Shown here: one piece after another, positions 18,119 through 25,984 of the stretch
Position numbering within the stretch: the first letter of the stretch is position 1
Layout of the letters: each line of letters begins with the position of its first letter
DNA from: Actinomycetes bacterium
Lineage (GTDB): Bacteria > Actinomycetota > Acidimicrobiia > Acidimicrobiales > Ilumatobacteraceae
Assembly: GCA_029782355.1 (NCBI GenBank)
Contig: JAKOUY010000016.1
Coordinates: 496,001 to 560,000 of the forward strand
DNA length: 64,000 bases
Reading direction: 5' to 3'
Notes under the pieces: generated by a model
The model's database searches: none
What the model saw: the letters and a program-made list of their open reading frames with translations, nothing else
Told to the model about the DNA's origin: nothing
Position numbers and translations under genes: made by a program

Positions 18119-18922
18119 TCAGACCGGCGCGGCGCCGGTCATGATCGCCACCGCCTCGTTGGGCGTGTGGGTCTGCGGGGTGACGACGGCGACCCGCCGG
18201 CCGAGCCGCTGGATGTGGATCCGGTCGGCCACCTCGAACACGTGCGGCATGTTGTGGCTGATCAGGATCACGGGCAGGCCGCGCTGGCGGAGTTCGAGGA
18301 TCGTGTCGAGCACTCGACGGGACTCCTTGACACCCAGCGCCGCGGTGGGCTCGTCGAGGATGACCACCCGGCTGCCGAACGCCGCGGCGCGAGCCACGGC
18401 GACACCCTGGCGCTGCCCCCCGCTCAAGGTCTCCACCGGTTGGGTGATGGTCTGGATGGTCATCAGCCCGAGCTCGGACATCCGCGCCCGGGACATCGCC
18501 CGCATGGCCGCGTAGTCGAGCTTGCGGAACACCCGCCCGGCCAGGCCGGGCTTGCGCATCTCCCGGCCGAGGAACAGGTTGTCGCTGATGTCCATCGCCG
18601 GGCAGACCGCCAGGTTCTGGTAGACGGTCTCGACGCCGGCGGCACGGGCCTCCAGCGTGCTGCGGAACCGAACCGGCTCGCCGTCGAGGAACACCTCACC
18701 CTCGTCGGCCAGGTCGGCGCCGGACAGGCACTTGATCAGGCTCGACTTGCCGGCACCGTTGTCGCCGATGACCGCCAGGATCTCGCCGGGTTCGAGGTCG
18801 AAGTCGGCACCGTTGAGGGCCACGACCCGGCCGAAGCGGCGGACCAGGTTGCGTGCCGACAGGATCGGTCGTCGCCCGGCGGGCGGGTCGCCGGCGGTCG
18901 ATGCCTGGGTCGGCGTGTTCAC
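18119..18922 (-). CDS. frcA: fructose-type ABC transporter ATPase
   Basis: A 267-residue single-domain sugar ABC ATPase, resembling FrcA rather than the two-domain RbsA. It has Walker A GDNGAGKSS (about residue 54), Q-loop in VYQNLAV, signature LSGGQRQGVAVARAAAFGSR, Walker B VVILDEPTAALG and the switch His in LISHNMPHVF. It powers uptake with frcC and frcB. GTG 18922 overlaps the frcC stop by 4 nt (GTGA), which fixes the start. The sugar (fructose) is inferred from strong resemblance to rhizobial FrcA and from the kinase next door. Confidence 0.88.
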   Translation of the reverse strand: MNTPTQASTAGDPPAGRRPILSARNLVRRFGRVVALNGADFDLEPGEILAVIGDNGAGKSSLIKCLSGADLADEGEVFLDGEPVRFRSTLEARAAGVETVYQNLAVCPAMDISDNLFLGREMRKPGLAGRVFRKLDYAAMRAMSRARMSELGLMTIQTITQPVETLSGGQRQGVAVARAAAFGSRVVILDEPTAALGVKESRRVLDTILELRQRGLPVILISHNMPHVFEVADRIHIQRLGRRVAVVTPQTHTPNEAVAIMTGAAPV

Positions 18923-19944
18923 CGGGCCACCTTGCGGACCCACTGGTCGATCAGGACCGCGGCCAGGATCAGCACGCCGATGGCGAAGTCCTTCCAGATG
19001 TCGGACACGCCCGCCAGCGGCAGGCCGCTGCGGAACACGCCGATGGTCAGCGCCCCGATCAGCGTGCCGAGGATCCGACCGCGCCCGCCGAACAGGCTCG
19101 TGCCACCGATGACGACGGCCACGATGCTGTCGAGGTTGTAGTCCTTGGTGACGGCCTGCGGGTCGCCGCCCTGATTTCGCCCGATCAGGATCCAGCCGGC
19201 CAGGGCGCAGAACAGCCCGCACAGCAGGTAGACGCTGAGCAGGACGCGGTTGGTGCGGATGCCGGCCAGTCGGGCCGATTCGCGGTCGTCGCCGGTGGCG
19301 TAGACGTGACGCCCCCACGCCGTCTGGCGCAGGGCGTACGCCATCGCGGCGAAGGCAGCCAGCATGATGATGGCGCCGTAGGGGATCTGGGTCGTGCCGA
19401 GGTGGATGGTGTTGCCGGTCCACTTGAGCACCGGCGAGATGTCGGTCCCGCGCACGTTGGCGCTGCGGCTGTACCACAGCTCCAGCGCCTTGTAGACGTA
19501 GAGCGCGGCCAGCGTGACGATGAACGGCTGCAGCCGGAATCGGGTGACGAAGAACCCGATCAGCGCCCCGCAGACCAACCCGACGACGAAGCCGATCAGC
19601 AGGGCCAGCACCCCGTTGGTGCCGCCGGCGCTGAGCTTGGCCATCGCCATCATCGAGATCGTCATCGTCGAGCCGACGGCGAGGTCCACGCCACTGGTGA
19701 GCACCACCAAGGTCTGGCCGATGCCGATGGTGGCCACCACCATGCTCTGCTGGAGGATGAGCGAGAAGTTGTTGAAGGCGAAGAAGTGGTCGCTGACGAC
19801 GGCGAAGACCACGATCGAGAGGACCAGCACGCTGAGCGGTCCGAGCACTGCCCGAGCGTGCAGCTGGGCGCGGACCCGGTCGACGAGCCGCTCCGGCATG
19901 CCGAAGTCGGCGTGGGCGTCGGCGGCGGCAGTGGCGGCGGCCAT
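18919..19944 (-). CDS. frcC: fructose-type ABC transporter permease
   Basis: This 341-residue inner-membrane permease of the ribose/fructose (BPD_transp_2) class has about nine hydrophobic segments and the conserved stretches TLVVLTSGVDLAVGS (about residue 77) and GGTSLFGGRGRILGTLIGA (about 275), which contact the ATPase. It overlaps frcA by 4 nt. A 15-bp perfect hairpin (19997-20033) separates it from frcB, which probably sets a lower expression level than the binding protein. Confidence 0.88.
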   Translation of the reverse strand: MAAATAAADAHADFGMPERLVDRVRAQLHARAVLGPLSVLVLSIVVFAVVSDHFFAFNNFSLILQQSMVVATIGIGQTLVVLTSGVDLAVGSTMTISMMAMAKLSAGGTNGVLALLIGFVVGLVCGALIGFFVTRFRLQPFIVTLAALYVYKALELWYSRSANVRGTDISPVLKWTGNTIHLGTTQIPYGAIIMLAAFAAMAYALRQTAWGRHVYATGDDRESARLAGIRTNRVLLSVYLLCGLFCALAGWILIGRNQGGDPQAVTKDYNLDSIVAVVIGGTSLFGGRGRILGTLIGALTIGVFRSGLPLAGVSDIWKDFAIGVLILAAVLIDQWVRKVAR

Positions 19945-19996
19945 CGGGCATCCTCCTTCGTGGGATCGTTGACGGAATTGGACCGGGGGTGGTGCT

Positions 19997-20033
19997 CCTG
20001 CCGGGGCGACCGGGCACGGGTCGCCCCGGCAGG
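19997..20033 (-). promoter_or_regulatory. intercistronic hairpin between frcB and frcC
   Basis: Perfect 15-bp arms, CCTGCCGGGGCGACC (19997-20011) and its complement (20019-20033), enclose a 7-nt loop. It follows the frcB stop within the operon and has no U-run, so it more likely stabilises the frcB mRNA or partly attenuates the downstream genes than fully terminates. Confidence 0.65.
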
Positions 20034-20067
20034 TCTCTTGGGGAGAGAGGTCAGCCGGGCGGGAGCG

Positions 20068-21171
20068 TCAGCCCCAGCACAGCTCGGTGCCCTTGGCCGA
20101 GTCGAGCGAGTCGACGCCGGTCGCCGGCTTGTCGGTGATCAGGTTGACGCCGGTGTTGAAGAACGTCAGTCCGTCACTGACGGTCGGCTTGGTGCCGTCC
20201 TTGGCGTACTGGACGATGGCGTCGACCCCCTTGGAGGCCATCAGCAGCGGGTACTGCTGCGAGGTGGCGCCGATGACGCCGTCCTTGACGCTCTGCACGC
20301 CGGGGCAGCCGCCGTCGACGGAGACGATCAACGCCTGCTTGTCCTTGCCGGCGGCCTTCAGTGCCTCGTAGGCACCCTGGGCGGCCGGTTCGTTGATCGT
20401 GTACACGAGGTTGATGTCGCCGTTCTTCTGCAGCAGGTTCTCCATCGCGGTGCGGCCGCCGTCGACCGAACCGTCGGTGTAGTCGTTGCCGACGATCCGC
20501 GGGTCGGCCTCGTCTCCCATCTTCTGGCCGTCCTTGACGTCGACGCCGAAGCCTTCCAGGAAGCCCTGATCGCGGGCCACGTCGACGCTGATCTGGTTGG
20601 CGTTCAGGTCGAGCAGGGCGATCTTGGCGTCCTTGGCGGCGTCGCCCATGGTGGCGGCGGCCCACTTGCCGATGAGCTGTCCGGCCAGGCGGTTGTCGGT
20701 GGCGAAGGTGATGTCCACCGCGTCGGCGGGCTCGGTGGGCGTGTCCAGGGCGATGACCAGGATGCCGGCGTCGCGCGCCTTCTGGATCGAGGGGACGATC
20801 GCCTTGGAGTCACTCGGCGTGATCAGGATGCCCTTGGCTCCGGCCTGGATCAGCGTCTCGATGGCCTGCGCCTGGGTCTCGTTGTCGCCGTCCTTGGTGC
20901 CGGCGAAGGCGCGCAGCTCGGCACCCACTCGCTTGGCCTCGGCGTCGGCGCCCTCCTTCATCTTGACGAAGAACGGGTTGGTGTCGGTCTTGGTGATCAG
21001 TCCGATGATCATGCCTGCGCCGTCGGTGGGTCCGAGGGTGGCGGGCGTCGGTGTGGTCCCGGCCGACGTCGGCGGGGTGGTCGCCGTCGTGGTGGCCGCC
21101 ACGGCCAGGACGGAGGCAGCGGTGATCCCGATGGCCAGGGCGGCCCTCCGGGTGCGGGTGGTGGTGAGCAT
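20068..21171 (-). CDS. frcB: sugar ABC transporter substrate-binding protein
   Basis: A 367-residue periplasmic-binding-protein-4 family protein, the FrcB/RbsB counterpart. An N-terminal signal peptide (about residues 1-28) and a Thr/Pro-rich spacer lead to the two-lobed domain beginning [12 protein letters not shown] (about 57). Later motifs include [11 protein letters not shown] and [10 protein letters not shown]. There is no lipobox Cys, unusual for a cell expected to have no outer membrane. It is the first gene of the frcBCA operon; GAGGGGG precedes the ATG, and two LacI-type operators lie 50-77 nt upstream. Confidence 0.88.
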   Translation of the reverse strand: MLTTTRTRRAALAIGITAASVLAVAATTTATTPPTSAGTTPTPATLGPTDGAGMIIGLITKTDTNPFFVKMKEGADAEAKRVGAELRAFAGTKDGDNETQAQAIETLIQAGAKGILITPSDSKAIVPSIQKARDAGILVIALDTPTEPADAVDITFATDNRLAGQLIGKWAAATMGDAAKDAKIALLDLNANQISVDVARDQGFLEGFGVDVKDGQKMGDEADPRIVGNDYTDGSVDGGRTAMENLLQKNGDINLVYTINEPAAQGAYEALKAAGKDKQALIVSVDGGCPGVQSVKDGVIGATSQQYPLLMASKGVDAIVQYAKDGTKPTVSDGLTFFNTGVNLITDKPATGVDSLDSAKGTELCWG

Positions 21172-21221
21172 GGTCCCCCTCAGGTGTCGGTGGCGGTGGT
21201 GGTCCGACCACGGAACGTTCT

Positions 21222-21248
21222 GACAACGTTGTCGGTGACAACGTTGTC
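21222..21248. promoter_or_regulatory. two LacI-family operators upstream of frcB
   Basis: GACAACGTTGTC occurs twice, at 21222-21233 and 21237-21248. Each is a perfect palindrome with the central CG typical of LacI-family sites. Centres are 15 bp apart. They sit 51-77 nt upstream of the frcB start, where a promoter is expected. Confidence 0.85.
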
Positions 21249-21339
21249 AGCAGTGTGCCCGAAGTCATCCGGTCTGTCAAGCGGTTGAACGCCGCCGGAT
21301 CGCTGCGGGTTCCGCGCATCGCCCGGGCAGGGCTGGGTT

Positions 21340-21364
21340 GACAACGTTGGCTTGACAACGTTGA
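21340..21364. promoter_or_regulatory. two LacI-family operators upstream of the lacI-type gene
   Basis: TTGACAACGTTGGC and TTGACAACGTTGAC (core ACAACGTTG at 21341-21349 and 21355-21363) repeat the same half-sites just before the regulator gene, whose GTG is at 21386. The last one ends about 22 nt before the start codon, a good place for autorepression. Confidence 0.8.
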
Positions 21365-21385
21365 CCGGTCCGTGCATGGTGAGGC

Positions 21386-22444
21386 GTGGTGAGCCATCCC
21401 GGGCCCGATCTCGAGCACCCAGCCGGTCACGCCACGATCCGCCACGTCGCCGAGCTGGCCGGGGTCAGCGTGAAATCGGTGTCGCGCGTCGTCAACGGGG
21501 AGGCCGGCGTGCGCCCCGAGCTGGCCGAGCGGGTCACCGCGGCCATCGAACAACTCGGCTACCGCCGCAACCTGGCCGCCAGCACCCTGCGGCGACGCGG
21601 CCAGCGCACCGGATCGATCGGGGTGGTCATCCAGGACGTGGCCAACCCCTTCGCCGCGACGTTGCTGCGCGCCGTCGAGGAGGTCGCTCAGCGGCGCGGC
21701 GTCGTCGTGCTGGCCTCCAGCATCGACGGCGACGCCGAGCGGGAAGCGCGAGCCGTGGCCGAGCTGGTCCGCCGGCGGGTCGACGGGATGATCCTGATGC
21801 CCACCTCGGCTCAGCACGGCTCCCTCGCCGAGGAGCAGCGGCTCGGCATGCACGTCGTCTTCGTCGACCGTCCACCCGTGGGTCTCGACGCCGACTACGT
21901 GGGGGCGGACAACGCCGGCGGGGCGCGCACCGCGGTCCGGGCCCTGCTCGACCGCGGCCATCGCCGGATCGCCTACCTCGGCGACACCCGGACGATCTCC
22001 ACCGCGGTCGAGCGACTGGCCGGGTACCGCCAGGCCTTCGTCGACGCCGGTGTCGAGACCGACGAGGAGCTGATCGTCCACGACCTGAACGTGTCGCGCC
22101 ATGCCCGCGCCGCGGCGGCCGAGCTGCTCAGCAGGCGAGACCGGCCGACCGCCTTGTTCACCGCCCAGAACCTGATCACCATCGCTGCCCTGCACGTGCT
22201 GCGCGGCCTCGAACTGCGCCAGCGAGTCGCCCACATCGGCTTCGACGACGTCGAGCTCGGCGATCTGCTGACACCCGGTGTGTCGGTGGTCCGCCAGGAC
22301 CCGACGGCCATCGGCCGGACCGCCGCCGAGCTGCTGTTCGGCCGCCTCGACGGCGACGACGGCCCCGTGCGGCGCGTCATCCGACCCGTGGAGCTGGTCG
22401 AGCGCGGCTCTGGTGAGCTCGCACCCCTAGCCTTCGAGGGGTGA
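21386..22444 (+). CDS. LacI-family transcriptional regulator of the frc operon
   Basis: This 352-residue protein begins its DNA-binding domain with ATIRHVAELAGVSVKSVSRV (about residues 16-35) and has the hinge LAASTLRRR (about 63-71). A periplasmic-binding-like sensor domain follows (about 75-345). It is divergent from frcB, and four matching GACAACGTTGTC-type operators fill the shared gap, so it most likely represses both itself and frcBCA until the sugar, or its phosphate, binds. GTG 21386 is used; GTG 21389 is the next codon. Its stop overlaps the methyltransferase GTG by 4 nt. Confidence 0.9.
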   Translation: MVSHPGPDLEHPAGHATIRHVAELAGVSVKSVSRVVNGEAGVRPELAERVTAAIEQLGYRRNLAASTLRRRGQRTGSIGVVIQDVANPFAATLLRAVEEVAQRRGVVVLASSIDGDAEREARAVAELVRRRVDGMILMPTSAQHGSLAEEQRLGMHVVFVDRPPVGLDADYVGADNAGGARTAVRALLDRGHRRIAYLGDTRTISTAVERLAGYRQAFVDAGVETDEELIVHDLNVSRHARAAAAELLSRRDRPTALFTAQNLITIAALHVLRGLELRQRVAHIGFDDVELGDLLTPGVSVVRQDPTAIGRTAAELLFGRLDGDDGPVRRVIRPVELVERGSGELAPLAFEG

Positions 22445-23616
22445 CGCCGGCCCTGACCCTGCGGCCGGGGCGGGAGCGGTCCGTCCTGCGTCGTCACCCG
22501 TGGATCTTCAGCGGTGCGGTGCAGTCGGTGGAGGGCGACCCGGCGCCCGGCGACACGGTCATGGTCCGGTCGGCCACGGGCACCCGCTTGGGATCGGCGG
22601 CGTACAGCCCGGCTTCCCAGATCCGGGCGCGGATGTGGAGCTTCGACGACGAGGTGATCGACGAAGCAGTCATCGCCGGCCGCGTCGCTGCCGCGGCACG
22701 GCGCCGGGCCGGGTTGGCGACGGTGAGCGACGCCTGCCGGCTGGTGTACAGCGAGGCCGACGAGCTCCCCGGTGTCGTCGCCGATCGGTACGGCGAGGTG
22801 GTCGTGGTGCAGCTGACCACGGCCGGAGCCGAACGGTGGCGGGAGCCGCTGGCCGACGCCATCGCTGCGCTGCCCGGCGTGCGCTGCGTCTACGAGCGCA
22901 GTGATGCCGACGTTCGCCAGCGGGAGGGGTTGGCGGCGCGCACCGGGGTCCTGCGCGGTGCGCTCGGCGACCGGGAGCTGACGATCGTCGAGCACGGGCT
23001 GCGCTACGCGGTCGACGTCGCCGGCGGGCACAAGACCGGCTTCTACCTCGACCAGCGCGACGCCCGCTGGCTGGTCGGCGTGCTCGCCGCCGATCGCCAC
23101 GTCCTCAACGTGTTCGGCTACACCGGGTCGATGAGCGTGGCGGCCGCAGCCGGTGGCGCTCGCTCGGTGTGCACCATCGACTCGTCCGGGCCGGCGCTGG
23201 ACGGGGCGCGGCGCAACGCCGCGCTGAACGGCGTCGACGGTGGCGAGTTGATCGAGGCCGACGCCTTCACCGAGCTGCGCCGGATGCGTGACCGGGCCCG
23301 GCACTTCGACCTGATCTTCCTCGACCCCCCGAAGCTGGCTGCCACCGAGGGCCAGCTCGACAAGGCCACCCGGGCCTACAAGGACCTCAACCTGCTGGCC
23401 ATCAAGCTGCTCGCCCCGGGCGGCACGCTCCTGACCTGGTCGTGCAGCGGAGCGATGACCATGGACCTGTTCCAGAAGGTCGTCGCCGGCGCCGCCCTCG
23501 ACGCCCGCCGGTCGGTCACCATCACCGGCCGCCTGCACCAGCCGAGCGATCACCCCGTGCCCCTCGCCTTCCCCGAAGCCGAGTACCTCACAGGCCTCGT
23601 CCTCCGCGCCACGTAA
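22441..23616 (+). CDS. class I SAM-dependent rRNA methyltransferase (RlmI-like)
   Basis: A 391-residue protein with an N-terminal PUA-like domain (begins LRPGRERSVLRRHPWIFSGA) and a Rossmann methyltransferase domain with VLNVFGYTGSMSVAAA (SAM motif I, about residue 222), an IDSS acidic loop and the catalytic-type motif DLIFLDPPK (about 290). RlmI methylates a cytosine (m5C) of 23S rRNA; the exact target here is not provable from sequence. GTG 22441 overlaps the lacI stop (GTGA), so the two are translationally coupled although functionally unrelated. Confidence 0.88.
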   Translation: MTPALTLRPGRERSVLRRHPWIFSGAVQSVEGDPAPGDTVMVRSATGTRLGSAAYSPASQIRARMWSFDDEVIDEAVIAGRVAAAARRRAGLATVSDACRLVYSEADELPGVVADRYGEVVVVQLTTAGAERWREPLADAIAALPGVRCVYERSDADVRQREGLAARTGVLRGALGDRELTIVEHGLRYAVDVAGGHKTGFYLDQRDARWLVGVLAADRHVLNVFGYTGSMSVAAAAGGARSVCTIDSSGPALDGARRNAALNGVDGGELIEADAFTELRRMRDRARHFDLIFLDPPKLAATEGQLDKATRAYKDLNLLAIKLLAPGGTLLTWSCSGAMTMDLFQKVVAGAALDARRSVTITGRLHQPSDHPVPLAFPEAEYLTGLVLRAT

Positions 23617-23691
23617 CCCGCCCCCTCCCACCCCCACCCCCACGCCCACCCCTCCCACCGAGCCCCCCCTCCCGCCCCCCACCAAGGGAGG

Positions 23692-23732
23692 TGATCAGCG
23701 AATGTCGGCATTGCGTCGACATTCGCTGATCA
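23692..23732. repeat. palindromic repeat, copy 1
   Basis: TGATCAGCGAATGTCG (23692-23707) and its exact complement (23717-23732) flank a 9-nt loop. The right arm includes the stop codon of the AbiEi/DUF559 gene. A second copy lies at 24680-24720, just upstream of the same gene. It may also terminate transcription from both sides. Confidence 0.8.
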
Positions 23733-24641
23733 GCAGGCGAGGTTGAGGGCGATGCGCAGCATCGACACCACCCACTCCGGCCGGCGGGTGACGTCGTCGT
23801 AGGTGAAGGTCAGGACGCGCAGGCCGGCCAGGGTGAGCTCGGTGCGGCGCTGCTCGTCGATCTGGCGCTGCCGGCGGGTGCTGTGGGTGCCGTGCCCGGC
23901 CAACTCGACGACCAGGTCGGACCCGAATCGGGCATCGACGCGCGCCACGACCCGACCGTTGCTCCGGTAGGTGACCTGCAGGGTTGGCCGAGGGAGTCCG
24001 GCGCGGCGGACGAGCCTCAGGAACGTTCGCTCCAGATAGCTCTCGCCACCGGTGTCGATCAAGGCGTCCAGCAGGGCCCGGGCTCCACGGCGCCCGGGTC
24101 GGTGATTGGCGAGCACTCGTTGGCGCAGCCGGTCCTCGGCGACCAGGCGAAGCCGGATCGCCGAGTCGATCGCATTGGTGATCTCACTCGGGGTGAAGTG
24201 GAAGATCGGCGCATCGAGGATCAGCCGCTCCGGTGTTGCGACCCGCAGTCCCTCACGGATGCGCACGTCCGTCGGGCCGATCGGCTGGCGGGTGGTGCGG
24301 ACCACGGCTCGCCCGGCCGAGGTCATCCGGTTGGCGTACGGGACGAGGATCTCGAGCGCATCGGTCGTGAAGCCGTCGAGCCCGTACAGGCGTGCCGCGC
24401 TGCGACCGTCGACGAACCCGCTGGGCGCAGTGTCTGCTGCGGCCGCGGCCAGGTCGCGCATCCAACCGGGCGCCGAACCCGCCATCGTGAACGACCGTGG
24501 CCCGAGGCGGACCAGCCAACCCTTCTGCGTCCACTCGTACCGCAACCAACGGTCGACGCCCAATCGGTCGAGCTCGGGGAGGGGAATGACGGAGTGATGC
24601 CCGCTGGCGTACGCAGCGACGCGGATGAGGCGTTCGTTCAT
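23730..24641 (-). CDS. AbiEi-type / DUF559 (PD-(D/E)XK fold) protein
   Basis: This 303-residue protein has an N-terminal winged-helix region like AbiEi antitoxins (WLRYEWTQKGWLVRLGPRSF, about residues 31-50), a middle region with EILVPYANR and TPERLILDAP, and a C-terminal Vsr-like DUF559 domain with ESYLERTFLRLVRRAGL, then VDARFGSDLVVELAG (Asp and Glu of the nuclease core) and RRTELTLAGLRVLTFTYDDV. Such proteins are common single genes in actinobacteria and are annotated as antitoxin-domain proteins, though no AbiEii toxin is next to it. Copies of one palindrome flank the gene on both sides, which hints at mobility or shared terminators. Confidence 0.75.
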   Translation of the reverse strand: MNERLIRVAAYASGHHSVIPLPELDRLGVDRWLRYEWTQKGWLVRLGPRSFTMAGSAPGWMRDLAAAAADTAPSGFVDGRSAARLYGLDGFTTDALEILVPYANRMTSAGRAVVRTTRQPIGPTDVRIREGLRVATPERLILDAPIFHFTPSEITNAIDSAIRLRLVAEDRLRQRVLANHRPGRRGARALLDALIDTGGESYLERTFLRLVRRAGLPRPTLQVTYRSNGRVVARVDARFGSDLVVELAGHGTHSTRRQRQIDEQRRTELTLAGLRVLTFTYDDVTRRPEWVVSMLRIALNLAC

Positions 24642-24679
24642 GCCCCCGGTGAGGACACCACCCCAACCGATCCGGCAGG

Positions 24680-24720
24680 TGATCAGCCAGTGTCGGCGTC
24701 ATGCCGACATTCGCTGATCA
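24680..24720. repeat. palindromic repeat, copy 2
   Basis: TGATCAGCCAGTGTCGGC (24680-24697) and GCCGACATTCGCTGATCA (24703-24720) form an 18-bp stem with two mismatches and a 5-nt loop. The right arm is the same sequence as in copy 1 (23717-23732). It lies between the epimerase stop and the AbiEi/DUF559 start. Confidence 0.8.
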
Positions 24721-24740
24721 GTGAGGAGGTGTGGTCGGGG

Positions 24741-25160
24741 TCAGTGCGGGGTGGTCGGGTTCTCCTGGACCAGCTCGATCAGCGTGCCGAAGCTGCCCTT
24801 GGGGTGGATGAACGCCACGGTGGTGCCGCGGCTGCCCGGGCGAGGGGCGCGGTCGATGGGGGTGGCACCCGCCGCGATCATCGCGTCGAGGGCCGCCTGG
24901 CAGTCGGCGACCCGGTAGCCGACGTGATGCAGGCCCTCGCCGCGCTTGTCGATCGCCTTGGCGATCGGGCTGTCCGGGCGGGTGGCCGCGGTGAGCTGGA
25001 TGTAGCTGTCGGCCACCTTCACCAGGGCCTCCTCGACGCCGTCGGAGTCGACCACCTCACGGTGGTGCACGGTGGCGCCGAAGGCAGCGGCGTAGTACTG
25101 GATGGCCGCCTCGAGGTCACGGACGGCGATGGCGATGTGGTCGATCTCGGTCAGCAGCAT
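24741..25160 (-). CDS. mce: methylmalonyl-CoA (ethylmalonyl-CoA) epimerase
   Basis: A 139-residue vicinal-oxygen-chelate protein: opening IDHIAIAVRDLEAAIQYY with the metal His, LHHVGYRVADCQAAL with a second His (about residue 77), and FIHPKGSFGTLIELVQ with the terminal Glu ligand. The enzyme interconverts the 2R and 2S forms of methylmalonyl-CoA and, in ethylmalonyl-CoA pathway organisms, ethylmalonyl-CoA. ccr lies about 800 nt upstream on the same strand, across one oppositely oriented gene, supporting the pathway. TTCACT on the minus strand (25167-25172) is 6 nt before the ATG, a probable leaderless start. Confidence 0.9.
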   Translation of the reverse strand: MLLTEIDHIAIAVRDLEAAIQYYAAAFGATVHHREVVDSDGVEEALVKVADSYIQLTAATRPDSPIAKAIDKRGEGLHHVGYRVADCQAALDAMIAAGATPIDRAPRPGSRGTTVAFIHPKGSFGTLIELVQENPTTPH

Positions 25161-25285
25161 GATCCCAGTGAAACCCGCCGGCCGAGCGGAACCAAACCCG
25201 GCCCGGTGCCCATGGGAGGAGCGCACGGTCGCGGCCGAGACCCGGGTGCTCAGCGGGAGCGGGGTCGGGCGGCGATGATGGAGGG

Positions 25286-25984
25286 ATGCGACGTTCACTC
25301 GTGATCGCCTCGATCGGCATCGCCGCGCTCGGTCTCGCCGACTCGGGGTCAGCGCTGGACATCCGTCGAACCACCCCCGGGACCACTCCCGGAACCGCGC
25401 CCGGGACCACGCCCGCCGACACCACCGTGTACCGCACGGTGGCCAGCGTGATCCAGACGGGGGGCAATCCCCCGATGATCGCCTTCGTCATCGGCGAGTC
25501 GTATCCGCCCACCGGCGGCGACATCGTCCTCCACGACTTCTCGTGGGATCAGCTCGACGGCGAGCAGACCGAGAGCGACACCACGTGGCTCGACGGCGTC
25601 GAACTGGTCGGCCAGCGGGCGCCTGACGGTGGGTTCACCCTCACGCAGCCGCCGAAGCTCGGTGAGCCGCCGCTGTCGCCGCTGACCTACGACAACCTCA
25701 CACCGAACTGCGACGAAGCCACCTTCGGGCCGATGCTGACCAAGCTCGACACGCTCGACCCCGAGCGGATCGGGCTGGTGTCCTCCAACGAGTACACCTT
25801 CGACGGGCATTGCGGGGTCGTGCTGACGGTCACCTTCGATACGCCGGAACTGCGCACCACGGTCGACCGCCTGCTCGGCCCCGGGGCGGACGTCAGCTAC
25901 GACCCGATGTTCCAGCCCGCCGACCAGGCCGCTGCCGGCTCAGCGGCGGAACCAGTGCAGACGGTCCCCAACTCGAGCCCGTAG
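25286..25984 (+). CDS. secreted protein of unknown function
   Basis: This 232-residue protein has a clear signal peptide (MRRSLVIASIGIAALGLADS..., cleavage near residue 24) and a short Thr/Pro/Gly repeat (TTPGTTPGTAPGTTP). The rest is a folded-looking domain with many acidic residues and two cysteines in the second half. No known family is recognised; the Cys pair might form a disulfide outside the cell. Its last 45 nt overlap the 3' end of ccr on the opposite strand, so transcription of the two converges. Confidence 0.7.
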   Translation: MRRSLVIASIGIAALGLADSGSALDIRRTTPGTTPGTAPGTTPADTTVYRTVASVIQTGGNPPMIAFVIGESYPPTGGDIVLHDFSWDQLDGEQTESDTTWLDGVELVGQRAPDGGFTLTQPPKLGEPPLSPLTYDNLTPNCDEATFGPMLTKLDTLDPERIGLVSSNEYTFDGHCGVVLTVTFDTPELRTTVDRLLGPGADVSYDPMFQPADQAAAGSAAEPVQTVPNSSP

